From NCBI GenBank assembly GCA_037440065.1, contig JBBIUV010000015.1, forward strand, positions 806,001 to 870,000: a stretch of 64,000 bases of DNA, read 5' to 3'. Below the pieces are notes generated by a model. It was not told the DNA's origin, searched no databases, and worked only from the letters and a program-made list of their open reading frames with translations. Below are positions 25,726 to 34,528 of the stretch, piece after piece. Source of the DNA: UBA1563 sp037440065. GTDB taxonomy: Bacteria; Bacteroidota; Ignavibacteria; Ignavibacteriales; Ignavibacteriaceae. The first letter of the stretch is position 1. The number at the start of each line of letters is the position of its first letter. The translations under genes and the position numbers were made by a program.

Positions 25726-27055
25726 ATTTGTCTGTACTAACTGCGGCTGCGAATCACTTCGCTGGCTTGGCAAATGTCCTGAATGCGAAAGTTGGAACAC
25801 CTTCCAAGAAGAGATAGTTGAAACGGCAAAGAACAAAGTCAGTGCTCCAACCAAAGCTTCATTACCTAAAACAATAAATGAAATTTCTGCGTTTGAAGAA
25901 GAAAGAATCAAAACAAAAATTGAGGAATTCGATAGAGTTTTGGGAGGTGGATTAATTTCAGGTTCTGTTGTATTAATTGCCGGCGATCCCGGAATTGGAA
26001 AATCAACTCTTGTTTTGCAAGCTGCTGCAAAGATAAATAAATCGGTGCTTTATGTTTCGGGTGAAGAATCAGCACAGCAAATAAAACTTCGCGCATCGAG
26101 ATTAAAAATAAATTCCGAATCACTCCTAATTCTTGCAGAAACTGATTTGCATACCATTCAGCACGTAATCAAAACGGAAAATCCCAAAGTTGTGATCATC
26201 GATTCTATCCAAACTATGGTAAATTCAAACTACGAAAATTCAGCAGGAACAGTTACACAAATACGTGAATGTACGGCAACTCTTTTGGAAGGCGCAAAAC
26301 ATGATAATTATTCCGTGGTTATTGTCGGACACGTTTCAAAAGACGGAACCATCGCCGGACCAAAAATTTTGGAACACATCGTCGATACGGTCATTCAGTT
26401 TGAAGGAGATGTAAAAAATTCTTATCGTATCCTTCGAGCTATTAAAAACAGATTCGGCAGCACAAATGAGATTGGTATTTTTGAAATGCACGATACCGGT
26501 TTGACGGAGGTTACAAATCCCAGTAAAGTTTTTCTTGGCGATAGAGAAACCTTAATTAGCGGAAATGTTGTTACTGCCAGCATTGAAGGAACACGGCCAT
26601 TGTTGATAGAAGTGCAAGCTTTGGTTACACCGTCACATTATGGAAATCCGCAAAGAGTTACTACCGGATTTGATTACCGCCGATTGTCTATCTTACTTGC
26701 AGTGCTTGAAAAAAGAGCGAATATCAGAGTTTCTGCCCATAATGTTTTCCTAAACTTAGCTGGCGGTGTAAAAATAGACGAACCCGCAATTGATCTTGCA
26801 GTTTGTTGTGCGATTGCTTCGAACTTAACGGATAAAATTGCCGATCCTAATTCCGTGGTTGTTGGTGAAGTTGGATTAGGAGGTGAGTTAAGAAGTATTA
26901 ATCAAATTGAAAAAAGAATTGTTGAATCGGAAAAACTTGGTTTTAGCAGAATTTTTATTCCTGCCGCAAACAAAAAATTATTAAAGGTAAAAACCTCTAT
27001 TAAAGTAGTTGGGGTAGGCAATCTCTCAGAAGCTCTAACGTTACTGCTTTCTTGA
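25706..27055 (+). CDS. radA: DNA repair protein RadA
   Basis: RadA drives branch migration in homologous recombination. The N-terminal zinc motif is CTNCGCESLRWLGKCPECESW (Cys pairs at residues ~10-13 and 26-29), followed by the RecA-like core with Walker A GDPGIGKST, LYVSGEESAQQIKLRA, and the family signature KNRFG. The C-terminal Lon-like domain follows (VFLNLAGGVKIDEPAIDLAV). The length of 449 residues is standard. The start lies inside cobB-type sirtuin coding sequence (20-base overlap). A weak AT-rich stem (27066-27089) follows the stop. Confidence 0.97.
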   Translation: MAKTKIKFVCTNCGCESLRWLGKCPECESWNTFQEEIVETAKNKVSAPTKASLPKTINEISAFEEERIKTKIEEFDRVLGGGLISGSVVLIAGDPGIGKSTLVLQAAAKINKSVLYVSGEESAQQIKLRASRLKINSESLLILAETDLHTIQHVIKTENPKVVIIDSIQTMVNSNYENSAGTVTQIRECTATLLEGAKHDNYSVVIVGHVSKDGTIAGPKILEHIVDTVIQFEGDVKNSYRILRAIKNRFGSTNEIGIFEMHDTGLTEVTNPSKVFLGDRETLISGNVVTASIEGTRPLLIEVQALVTPSHYGNPQRVTTGFDYRRLSILLAVLEKRANIRVSAHNVFLNLAGGVKIDEPAIDLAVCCAIASNLTDKIADPNSVVVGEVGLGGELRSINQIEKRIVESEKLGFSRIFIPAANKKLLKVKTSIKVVGVGNLSEALTLLLS

Positions 27056-27065
27056 TAAAATACTC

Positions 27066-27089
27066 AAAAGCAAATAATCCTTTGCTTTT
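27066..27089 (+). terminator. Weak possible terminator after radA
   Basis: AAAAGCAAA, loop TAATCC, TTTGCTTTT: a 9-bp but AT-rich stem ten bases after the radA stop, ending in T-rich sequence. Likely partial. Confidence 0.5.
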
Positions 27090-27153
27090 ATTAAAAAAAG
27101 GTTTACTTTAGGGCTGTAATTAATTCATATTTCATTATTTCAAAGGTTCTTTA

Positions 27154-27405
27154 GTGAGTACTAAATTGTTCGTTGGGAGTCTTCCCTGGTCCATCGATGA
27201 CGATGCTTTAAAGTCAACATTCTCCGCACATGGCAGCGTCGTATCAGCAAAAGTTGTAAAAGATCGTGAAAGCGGTCGTTCAAAAGGTTTTGGTTTCGTA
27301 GAAATGTCTACAGATACCGAAGCTCAAAACGCGATGCAAGCTCTTAACGGTTCTGAAGTCAATGGTAGAAATATCATTGTTAACGAAGCTAAACCGAAAG
27401 GCTAA
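27154..27405 (+). CDS. RRM-type RNA-binding protein
   Basis: An 83-residue single RNA recognition motif. RNP2 is visible as LFVGSLPW (residues 4-11) and RNP1 as SKGFGFVEM (near 44-52), both with the aromatic residues that stack on RNA. Similar stand-alone RRM proteins occur in cyanobacteria and Bacteroidota, often abundant and cold- or stress-related. The start is GTG with AAAGG seven bases upstream. A strong terminator follows; the gene is likely its own unit. Confidence 0.93.
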   Translation: MSTKLFVGSLPWSIDDDALKSTFSAHGSVVSAKVVKDRESGRSKGFGFVEMSTDTEAQNAMQALNGSEVNGRNIIVNEAKPKG

Positions 27406-27427
27406 ACAGGTTCGGGTTTGCTGATTT

Positions 27428-27453
27428 AAGGCGTCTTTTGGCGCCTTTTTCGT
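27428..27453 (+). terminator. Intrinsic terminator after the RRM gene
   Basis: AAGGCGTC, loop TTTT, GGCGCCTT (one T-G wobble) followed by TTT and C, about 22 bases after the stop. Confidence 0.9.
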
Positions 27454-27516
27454 TTTAAAGAGATTCTATTGTAGGATGGGAATAAAATGACAATTGACCT
27501 CTACCCAATGACTAAT

Positions 27517-28773
27517 TTACGTTTTCTGTTTCTTCTTCTTAGCAGCTGGAAAGAGAACATTATTCAATATTAATCTATAACCGGGGGAATTTTTGTGGAG
27601 CGATAATTCAGTTGGAGGATCGCCGACAGCGTGTTGGTAATCTTCAGGATCGTGCCCACCGTAAAAAGTAAACGTCCCTCTTCCAAAGTTTCCATGAATA
27701 TATTTCACTTGATCGGTTCCTGCACGCTCACCTAAAATAAGCACCGACTTTTTTATCAATTCCTTTCTGAACATCGTTGTTTGTCCCATAAATCCACGAA
27801 TAACATTTGCGTGGTCTTGAGTTAGCATTGTTGGGACGGGATCGTATTTAGCAGAGAAATCAAAAAGAGTAAAATAGTCATTCTGAAAATCCAGAATTTC
27901 AGTCGGCTGAATATCTATATTGCTGTATTCATAAACGAAAGGATTCATCTCCAATTTGAAATTTTCAAAAGCTAGAGTGTTCTTAAAATCCAATTTGGTT
28001 TGGGCGTTTTGGTCAGGTGCATCACCATCATACATTTTATCGCAGATGTCAACGTTCTCAGCGGCAAGAGCAATGTCATATGAATCGGTAGCAGAGCACA
28101 TCGCAAACAAAAAACCGCCCTCAGCAATAAAATTTTTAATTGAAAGAGAAACAGCTTTCATCATATCCGAGACTTTTTTGTAGCCCAATTTTTTTGCACT
28201 CGCTTCATAGCGTAATTGCTGGTCGATGTACCACTGCGCATTACTGTAACTTCCGTAAAATTTACCATATTGCCCCGTAAAATCTTCATGATGAAGATGC
28301 AGCCAATCATATTTTTGCAAAGAACCGTTGAGCATTTCATCGTTCCAAAGTTTATCGTAGGGAATCTTTGCATACTCAAGAACAAGAGTAACTGCATCAT
28401 CCCAAGGTTGAAATCCCGGTGGAACATACACGCCAATTTTAGGGGCTTTTTCCAATCGAACTACATCCATGTTTTGATCATCGTTTTGTACCAAAGCATA
28501 AATTGAAGTTGCTTCCGAAGTTGTAAGTGTGGTGAATAAAACGCCTTCGATGCGGCATTCGTTTTCAATCTGTCTTGAATAATCTAAAAGGAAAGAACCA
28601 CCGCGGTAATTGAGAAGCCAATCGGCTTTTAATCCTTGCTCTAATGCGTGGAATGTAATGCCATATGCTTTAAGATGATCGGTTTGTGTAAGATCCATTT
28701 GAATGAGCATCTTATTTTGTGCAAGAAGAGAGACGGAAAAGACCAGCAACAAGAAAAAATTTTTTATCGGCAT
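27517..28773 (-). CDS. Secreted protein of unknown function (amidotransferase-like fold suspected)
   Basis: The 418-residue product has a signal peptide (PIKNFFLLLVFSVSLLAQ) and so acts outside the cytoplasm. The middle shows a Rossmann-like stretch (KIGVYVPPGFQPWDDAVTLVLEY), then FIAEGGFLFAMCSATDSYDIAL where a Cys sits in the position of a nucleophile elbow, and later GTFTFYGGHDPEDYQHAVGD. These phrases suggest a class I glutamine-amidotransferase-like fold. Relatives are, as I recall, often labelled asparagine synthetase B, which does not fit an exported protein without synthetase motifs. The tail is basic (AAKKKKQKT). It is on the same strand as clpX but after clpX's terminator. Confidence 0.6.
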   Translation of the reverse strand: MPIKNFFLLLVFSVSLLAQNKMLIQMDLTQTDHLKAYGITFHALEQGLKADWLLNYRGGSFLLDYSRQIENECRIEGVLFTTLTTSEATSIYALVQNDDQNMDVVRLEKAPKIGVYVPPGFQPWDDAVTLVLEYAKIPYDKLWNDEMLNGSLQKYDWLHLHHEDFTGQYGKFYGSYSNAQWYIDQQLRYEASAKKLGYKKVSDMMKAVSLSIKNFIAEGGFLFAMCSATDSYDIALAAENVDICDKMYDGDAPDQNAQTKLDFKNTLAFENFKLEMNPFVYEYSNIDIQPTEILDFQNDYFTLFDFSAKYDPVPTMLTQDHANVIRGFMGQTTMFRKELIKKSVLILGERAGTDQVKYIHGNFGRGTFTFYGGHDPEDYQHAVGDPPTELSLHKNSPGYRLILNNVLFPAAKKKKQKT

Positions 28774-28810
28774 TTTGAATAAATAAATATTTTATGAATC
28801 TGTTTAAAAG

Positions 28811-28848
28811 TAAAACGCAACTCAAAATAAGAAGAGTTGCGTTTACAA
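28811..28848 (-). terminator. Intrinsic terminator after clpX
   Basis: On the minus strand: AAACGCAACTC, a ten-base loop, GAGTTGCGTTT, then TTACTTTTA. It is an 11-bp stem 20 bases beyond the clpX stop. Confidence 0.85.
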
Positions 28849-28863
28849 AAAGAGCAAAAATGA

Positions 28864-30120
28864 TTACGCCGATTTTCTTCCGGCTTCAAGATAGATCGGC
28901 TCGGCTTTTTCCAAAACCGTGTCGCGTGTAACGATGCATTTCTCGACTCCGGTTTTTGTCGGAATATCAAACATAATATCGATCATAAAATCTTCAAGGA
29001 TCGAACGCAATGCGCGAGCACCGGTCTTTCGTTCTCTGGCTTTTTTCACAATCGCATCCAATGCAAACGGATCGAATTCTAATTCAATTCCTTCCATCGC
29101 AAAAAGTTTTTTGTACTGTTTAAGTATCGCGTTCTTTGGAGTAGTTAAAATATTCTTCAACGCTTCATCGCTTAAAGAGTGAAGCGGTGCAATAACCGGT
29201 AAACGACCTATCAGTTCGGGGATGAGACCAAAGCGCAATAAATCTTCAGGTTGTACAAGGGCTGTCAATTCATCATCAGAAAGTTCTTGTTTCCCGCTAA
29301 TGTCGGAACCGAATCCCATTTTGCTTTTATTTATTCGCGAAGCAATAACTTTTTCAATTCCTTCAAATGCACCGCCAACTATAAACAAAATATTTTTTGT
29401 GTTTACGTTTAGCAGATTTTGCTCTGGATGCTTTCTTCCACCTTTTGGTGGAACGCCGGCGATTGTGCCTTCTAAAATTTTCAAAAGTGCTTGTTGAACT
29501 CCTTCTCCCGAAACATCACGAGTTATACTTGCACCTTCACTTTTGCGGGCAATTTTATCTATCTCATCGATGTAGACAATTCCTTTTTGCGCCTTTTCGA
29601 TATTAAAATCCGACGCTTGCAGAAGCGAAACTAAAACGGTTTCGACATCATCACCAACATAACCGGCTTCTGTAATTGTTGTTGCATCAGCAATAGCAAA
29701 AGGGACATCGAGAATTTTTGAAAGAGTTTGCGCTAATAAGGTTTTACCAACACCGGTTGGTCCGAGTAACAGAATGTTGCTCTTTTCAATTTCAACGTCA
29801 TCAAGTTCAAAAAAAGTGCTTTTTGAATTAACTCTTTTATAGTGATTGTAAACCGCAACGGAAAGGGTTTTCTTTGCTCGCTCTTGCCCGATAACATGCT
29901 CATCCAAAGTTTTTTTGATCAGATCGGGAGTTAATAAACTAGCTTTACTCGGTTTGGCGGTGTTGAAAGCTGCAAGATTATTCTTAAGAATATCAACACT
30001 GCTTGTAATACAACGGTCGCAAATGTAAACATCGGGACCCGCAATTAAACTGCCGACTTCCGAGCCATCTCTTCCGCAAAATGAACATTTAACGATGCGG
30101 TTATTTAATTTTTTTCCCAT
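28864..30120 (-). CDS. clpX: ATP-dependent Clp protease ATP-binding subunit ClpX
   Basis: ClpX unfolds substrates for ClpP. The N-terminal zinc domain has CSFCGRDGSEVG and VYICDRCI. The AAA+ core has Walker A LLLGPTGVGKTLLAQTL, Walker B IVYIDEIDKIARK, the pore-loop region EAGYVGDDVE, and sensor motifs near FGLIPELIGRLPV. The IGF-type loop that docks ClpP is represented by NKSKMGFGSD. The length of 418 residues is standard. clpP is not adjacent; upstream by seven bases is a TPR gene on the same strand. Confidence 0.97.
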   Translation of the reverse strand: MGKKLNNRIVKCSFCGRDGSEVGSLIAGPDVYICDRCITSSVDILKNNLAAFNTAKPSKASLLTPDLIKKTLDEHVIGQERAKKTLSVAVYNHYKRVNSKSTFFELDDVEIEKSNILLLGPTGVGKTLLAQTLSKILDVPFAIADATTITEAGYVGDDVETVLVSLLQASDFNIEKAQKGIVYIDEIDKIARKSEGASITRDVSGEGVQQALLKILEGTIAGVPPKGGRKHPEQNLLNVNTKNILFIVGGAFEGIEKVIASRINKSKMGFGSDISGKQELSDDELTALVQPEDLLRFGLIPELIGRLPVIAPLHSLSDEALKNILTTPKNAILKQYKKLFAMEGIELEFDPFALDAIVKKARERKTGARALRSILEDFMIDIMFDIPTKTGVEKCIVTRDTVLEKAEPIYLEAGRKSA

Positions 30121-30127
30121 TTTATCT

Positions 30128-31969
30128 CTAACTTATTTTATTTCGTAATTGATTAATTGCTTCGCGTGCCTCATCTAAGTACAACGATTCAGGAAACCGA
30201 AGCAGCAGATTTTCATATTCTTCTGTTGCTTTAGCCGGATTTTTCAATCCAAACTGATAGATTTTTGCAGCGAGCAAGTTTGCTTTATCGGCAAAAATAT
30301 TTTTTTCATCTCTTTTTAATAGAACCTCAATTTGATCCAGAGCATCTTTATAACGGTCTAAACTGATGTAACATTCTATTAAACGAAATTCAGCTAATTG
30401 CTTTATCAGGAAAGGAGTCTGTTCTGTTTTAACCAGAGATGAAAAAATGTTTTCCGCGTTACCGAACTGATTAAGCAATAATGCAAAATCTCCTATTCCA
30501 AATTTAACTAAAGTTAATGAATCATTAAAAGCCGAAGTAAGGAGAAACGACAATTCAAGCGCGTCGTTTGAAATATTATCATTTGACGAAGAAACCAACT
30601 GACGGAGCAATTTATTCGATTCGGTAAATTCTCCCCGAAAGAACGCCATTCGGGCTTTCAAAAATTTTGCTTTGTTTTTTTGTTCGGCACTCGCGCGCGG
30701 ATTTGAGAGAATCTTCTCATAAAACGATAACGCTTCCTCAACATTGTTTTGTTGAAGCTCCAAAACAGCCATTTCCAGGCAAGCTTCGGCATAAAAATTG
30801 GAAAGTGTAAAATTGGTTATAACTTTGTTCAGATATTCTTTGGCGGAATTTGCCTCTCCAATTTTCTCTGCATACAAATAACCGACATGATACATGGCCT
30901 CAACACCTAAATCGGAAAAAGGATTTTTTTCGGCAATTTCTTTGTAAATCGAAAGGGACTCAGTATATAAATTTTCCGGAAAATATTTTTTTTGCGGAAA
31001 AGCTTTCCAAATATGTGAGGAATCAACATTTTCACTCTCTAATTTAGCTTCAAGATTTTTGGCAAAATTTAATTTAACCTGTTGCTGAATCGGGGAAGTT
31101 GGGTATTTCTTCAACAAATAAGAGTACACCTCAGATGCAAATGCGAATTCTTTTTCAGCAGATAATTTAAGGGCAAAATTAAAAAGCTCGCTCCCTTTGT
31201 AAATACCATTCTCATCTAGAGATTTATAAAGCAAAAATGCTTCGGCATATTGGTGATTTGCCGAATAAAGTTTAGCCAGCACATTTCCAATAGTTGAATT
31301 TTTTTCAGGTTGCTCCTCTTCAAAAACTTTGATGAAACCGTTTAGGGCTTCTTCCCTTATAGTATAACTGAAAATTCGTGCTTCTACACTTGGTAATTGC
31401 TTCTCATCCGCATTCAAAATTGCAATAAATTCTTCAGCCGATTTTTTGTAATCCATTTTAAGCGAATAAAGATTTGCAAGATCGTAACCTAAATAAAATT
31501 CATTCTTCGAAAGAGATTTTGCCCGCTGAAGAAGATCGATAGCTTTATCAAATGCTCTTAGCTCAATTGCTGTATTAGCTAAAACTCGAAAAGGGATAAC
31601 CTCTTTTTTATCCGCTAAAAAATCATCCCACAATTGAAAGGTTTTTTTCTCTTCACCATTTAAGTAGAGAGTAGTTCCAAGCATTCCGAGTAGTGAAACA
31701 TTTCCTTTATCGGCGGCAAGTTTTTGCTCGATTAAAAATTGTGAATTAGTGTATTCTTTTAATTGAACGTAGCATTTATTTAAAGCCTGGAAAAAAGCAA
31801 AGTTCGTCGGTTGGGATTTATACAAATCTTCATAGATTGATTTTGCTTTCCCGAACTGACCAAGCTGCTCGTAGTTTTGAGCAAGCATAAATCTGTTCTG
31901 AAGATCACCCGATTGTGCAAAGACGAGTCCCTTAAAAACGATGAGTAATATGAAAAATATTAATTTCAT
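30128..31969 (-). CDS. Large secreted TPR-repeat protein
   Basis: About 613 residues of tetratricopeptide-type helical repeats after a signal peptide (MKLIFFILLIVFKGLVFAQ). Repeats such as EQLGQFGKAKSIYEDLYKSQP, AFDKAIDLLQRAKSLSKNEF and RYKDALDQIEVLLKRDEKN appear throughout, and the last resembles outer-membrane assembly or cell-division coordinator repeats (KNPAKATEEYENLLLRFPES). The frame extends to a TTG at 32011 but the ATG at 31969 gives a proper signal peptide. It sits seven bases upstream of clpX on the same strand. The biological role is unknown. Confidence 0.8.
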   Translation of the reverse strand: MKLIFFILLIVFKGLVFAQSGDLQNRFMLAQNYEQLGQFGKAKSIYEDLYKSQPTNFAFFQALNKCYVQLKEYTNSQFLIEQKLAADKGNVSLLGMLGTTLYLNGEEKKTFQLWDDFLADKKEVIPFRVLANTAIELRAFDKAIDLLQRAKSLSKNEFYLGYDLANLYSLKMDYKKSAEEFIAILNADEKQLPSVEARIFSYTIREEALNGFIKVFEEEQPEKNSTIGNVLAKLYSANHQYAEAFLLYKSLDENGIYKGSELFNFALKLSAEKEFAFASEVYSYLLKKYPTSPIQQQVKLNFAKNLEAKLESENVDSSHIWKAFPQKKYFPENLYTESLSIYKEIAEKNPFSDLGVEAMYHVGYLYAEKIGEANSAKEYLNKVITNFTLSNFYAEACLEMAVLELQQNNVEEALSFYEKILSNPRASAEQKNKAKFLKARMAFFRGEFTESNKLLRQLVSSSNDNISNDALELSFLLTSAFNDSLTLVKFGIGDFALLLNQFGNAENIFSSLVKTEQTPFLIKQLAEFRLIECYISLDRYKDALDQIEVLLKRDEKNIFADKANLLAAKIYQFGLKNPAKATEEYENLLLRFPESLYLDEAREAINQLRNKIS

Positions 31970-32018
31970 TAAAATGGTTTTATTTCTTATCAAATTGACG
32001 TTCAACAACAACTAAAGT

Positions 32019-32381
32019 TCACTTTCCAAAGAACAATTTTATTGCATAAAAAAGGAGAAAAGTAGCAAAGATTTTTTTTAGCAATTGTTCGGGAATTTGA
32101 ACCGCAATCTTTGATGAAAAATAACTTCCGACAATAAACGTTACTGCCATAAAAATTGCAGCTTTTAGATTTACACTTCCGGCTTTGTAATAATTCATTA
32201 CCGCTAACACTCCAATTGGAGGTAAAAGAAGGGCGAGTGAGGTTCCCTGCGCTTGTTGCTGGGTGAATCCAAGAAGCATGGTCAAACCCGGAATGATAAT
32301 TAATCCTCCTCCGATACCTAAAAATCCGCTCATTATGCCAGCTGCAAGACCGATAATAAGGTAAATTGCTATTTCGTACAT
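32019..32381 (-). CDS. Half-size TauE/SafE-family membrane protein
   Basis: The product has 120 residues with about four predicted membrane helices. The family motif is visible at the start: GLAAGIMSGFLGIGGGLIIIPG, followed by QQQAQGTSLALLLPPIGV. Full-length TauE/SafE transporters contain two such halves; this one has a single half and would need to dimerise. The family moves sulfite, sulfoacetate or similar anions. The frame extends to a TTG at 32399; the ATG at 32381 (MYEIAIY) is chosen as the usual family start. It lies 49 bases upstream of the TPR gene. Confidence 0.85.
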   Translation of the reverse strand: MYEIAIYLIIGLAAGIMSGFLGIGGGLIIIPGLTMLLGFTQQQAQGTSLALLLPPIGVLAVMNYYKAGSVNLKAAIFMAVTFIVGSYFSSKIAVQIPEQLLKKIFATFLLFYAIKLFFGK

Positions 32382-32461
32382 CAGCTTTTCTTTCGTCAAG
32401 TTTAGAAGTTTTGTTAATTTCCATTATTAATTTATAACAATTTAGTCCAGCGAAAAATAGC

Positions 32462-34510
32462 ATGATTAAAATCCTGTTCATGGTCATCACACTTTTCTCT
32501 TCTTTGGTTTTAGCAACAACTGCAGGCGGGGATAGCATTAAGTATGTTTTTGATGAAGTCTCGGTTATCGAGAAAAGCGGAAACAAAGATTTAAATAAAA
32601 TTCCTTCCTCAATTAATAAAGTTACTATTGATGAAAGTTCAAGTAAAAATCTCTTAAATACAGTCAAAAACATTCCGGGAATTTTTCTTCAGCAGAGAGG
32701 TGGGGGAGCTACACTTACAAAAATTACAATGCGCGGTTTCGGCGCGCGCTCAAATGATCCGCAAATTGTAGGAATTAAAGTATTGATTGACGGTTTTCCC
32801 GAAACAGAACCTGACGGGAGAACCGCACTTGATCTGTTGGATGTTTCTGCGTTTTCTCAAATCGAAATTGGCAAAACGAATAGCTATAATTTATTTAGCG
32901 CTGCTTCGGGCGGATATTTAAATTTTATTAGTGAACGAAATTTTTCAGGAACATTCTTTGAAAACCGGTTTACCTTTGGAAGTTTCGGATTTCAAAAATT
33001 TCAAACAGAAGCAGGCGGTAAATTGAAAAATGGTTCTGTTTTTATAAATCTGAGCAATGCAAAATTTGATGGCTGGCGGGAACATTCGGCAAGTTATGCA
33101 ACCAATTTTAATTTCTATTTAAAAAATCAACTCGATGAACTTTCGAGTTTAACTCTTTCTGCTGTTGGTGTTTCTTCGGTTTATAAAATTGCCGGTGCGT
33201 TAACTGCATCCCAGCTTGCAATAGATGAGTCGCAAGCAAATCCAAATCTTTTAAAACAAGATGAGAGAAGAAGTAACAAAGTCTTACGCGTAGGGATAGC
33301 ATATCAAAAGTATTTTGATGAAGAACAATCAATTTCAACCTCGTTTTATATTTCGCCCAAAATATTAGAGAGATCACAAAGAAAGAGTTACCGTGATTTT
33401 AGCAGATTACACTTGGGTGGAAAAGTTCAGTACAACTTTGTAAAGAAATATGCTGAGGATGATGTAAATAAATTTTCTATGGGTGTTGACAACCAATTCC
33501 AGGGCGGTCCATCTCAATTTTATTCGTTATCTACCACAAATGAACGGGGAACAATACTCAAACAAAATAAGAATGAAGCTGGATTAAATTATGGTTTCTA
33601 TCTCCACGATGAACACACATATAAAAATCTCACCTTTGATTTTTCGCTACGCTATTCCAAAGCAAAATATTTATTGGATGATTTTATTTCACCAACTCTT
33701 TCCGATAAATTGACTTTTACAGCAGTAACTCCAGGATTTGGAATTTCCTACGGATTGGATGAACATAATTATTTGATGATTCACTATGCTAAAGGTGTTG
33801 AGAATCCGGCTTTTAACGAAGTTGATCCACCGGCCGAGTTAACAGCTCTTCGTGGATTAAATCCTTTATTAAAACCATCAACTTCACATACAATTGAAAC
33901 TGGAATTAAAGGAAATTATTCGTTTGATCTCGAGTTTATAAATTCTTTTTCCTATAATATTATTGGTTATACACTTTGGACATACGGAGAGCTAATTCCT
34001 TATCAAATATCCAATGCAAACTATTACGTTCCGGCTGGTAAGACCAAACGTTATGGATTAGAAGCGGCCCTCTCTTTTACTACTAATAACTTTTTTACTT
34101 TTGCAAGTTCGCTTACCATTATGAAAAATTCGTTTGTAGAATTTTCCGACAACAGTAGTGATTTTTCAGGGAATAAAATTCCCGGTGTTCCGGAGAGAAT
34201 GCTCTCTCTAACTTTGGGATATCAAAATCCTCAACTGCCATCTATTAATCTGCAGTACACAAACTTGAGTAAAATTTTTATTGACAACGCAAATTCTGTT
34301 GCAGCCGGAAGCTATGACAAATTTGATTTGCAGGTGCTTTACAGAATTTCAGTGCAATCCGTTTCTATCAATGGTTTTGTTGAAGTTGAAAATCTCTTCA
34401 ACAAAAAATATATAAGTTCAATTGCTGTTAACGGATCAAATGGAGAGTTCTATGAGCCCGGACTTCCGAGGAATTTTACTTTCGGAGTGGTTCTTAATTA
34501 TCAATTTTAA
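32462..34510 (+). CDS. TonB-dependent receptor (siderophore/metal-type)
   Basis: A 682-residue outer-membrane receptor. After a signal peptide comes a TonB-box-like segment (YVFDEVSVIEKSG) and a plug (LNTVKNIPGIFLQQRGGGAT, ITMRGFGARSNDP, KVLIDGFPETEPDGR). The barrel ends with YEPGLPRNFTFGVVLNYQF, terminal Phe included. Unlike the receptors at 18699 and 38314 it lacks the carboxypeptidase-like N-terminal domain, resembling siderophore, vitamin or metal receptors. The gene is divergent from the TauE gene; a glycosyltransferase follows after 18 bases. The ligand cannot be told from sequence. Confidence 0.9.
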   Translation: MIKILFMVITLFSSLVLATTAGGDSIKYVFDEVSVIEKSGNKDLNKIPSSINKVTIDESSSKNLLNTVKNIPGIFLQQRGGGATLTKITMRGFGARSNDPQIVGIKVLIDGFPETEPDGRTALDLLDVSAFSQIEIGKTNSYNLFSAASGGYLNFISERNFSGTFFENRFTFGSFGFQKFQTEAGGKLKNGSVFINLSNAKFDGWREHSASYATNFNFYLKNQLDELSSLTLSAVGVSSVYKIAGALTASQLAIDESQANPNLLKQDERRSNKVLRVGIAYQKYFDEEQSISTSFYISPKILERSQRKSYRDFSRLHLGGKVQYNFVKKYAEDDVNKFSMGVDNQFQGGPSQFYSLSTTNERGTILKQNKNEAGLNYGFYLHDEHTYKNLTFDFSLRYSKAKYLLDDFISPTLSDKLTFTAVTPGFGISYGLDEHNYLMIHYAKGVENPAFNEVDPPAELTALRGLNPLLKPSTSHTIETGIKGNYSFDLEFINSFSYNIIGYTLWTYGELIPYQISNANYYVPAGKTKRYGLEAALSFTTNNFFTFASSLTIMKNSFVEFSDNSSDFSGNKIPGVPERMLSLTLGYQNPQLPSINLQYTNLSKIFIDNANSVAAGSYDKFDLQVLYRISVQSVSINGFVEVENLFNKKYISSIAVNGSNGEFYEPGLPRNFTFGVVLNYQF

Positions 34511-34528
34511 TAATCAGCGGAGATTAAA

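Noticed and set aside
32002..32673. A 223-codon open frame on the minus strand across the TauE-like gene and the start of the TonB receptor gene
   Set aside because: It is rich in Ser, Asn, Cys and Arg without domain pattern and overlaps two well-supported genes in other frames; it is a shadow.
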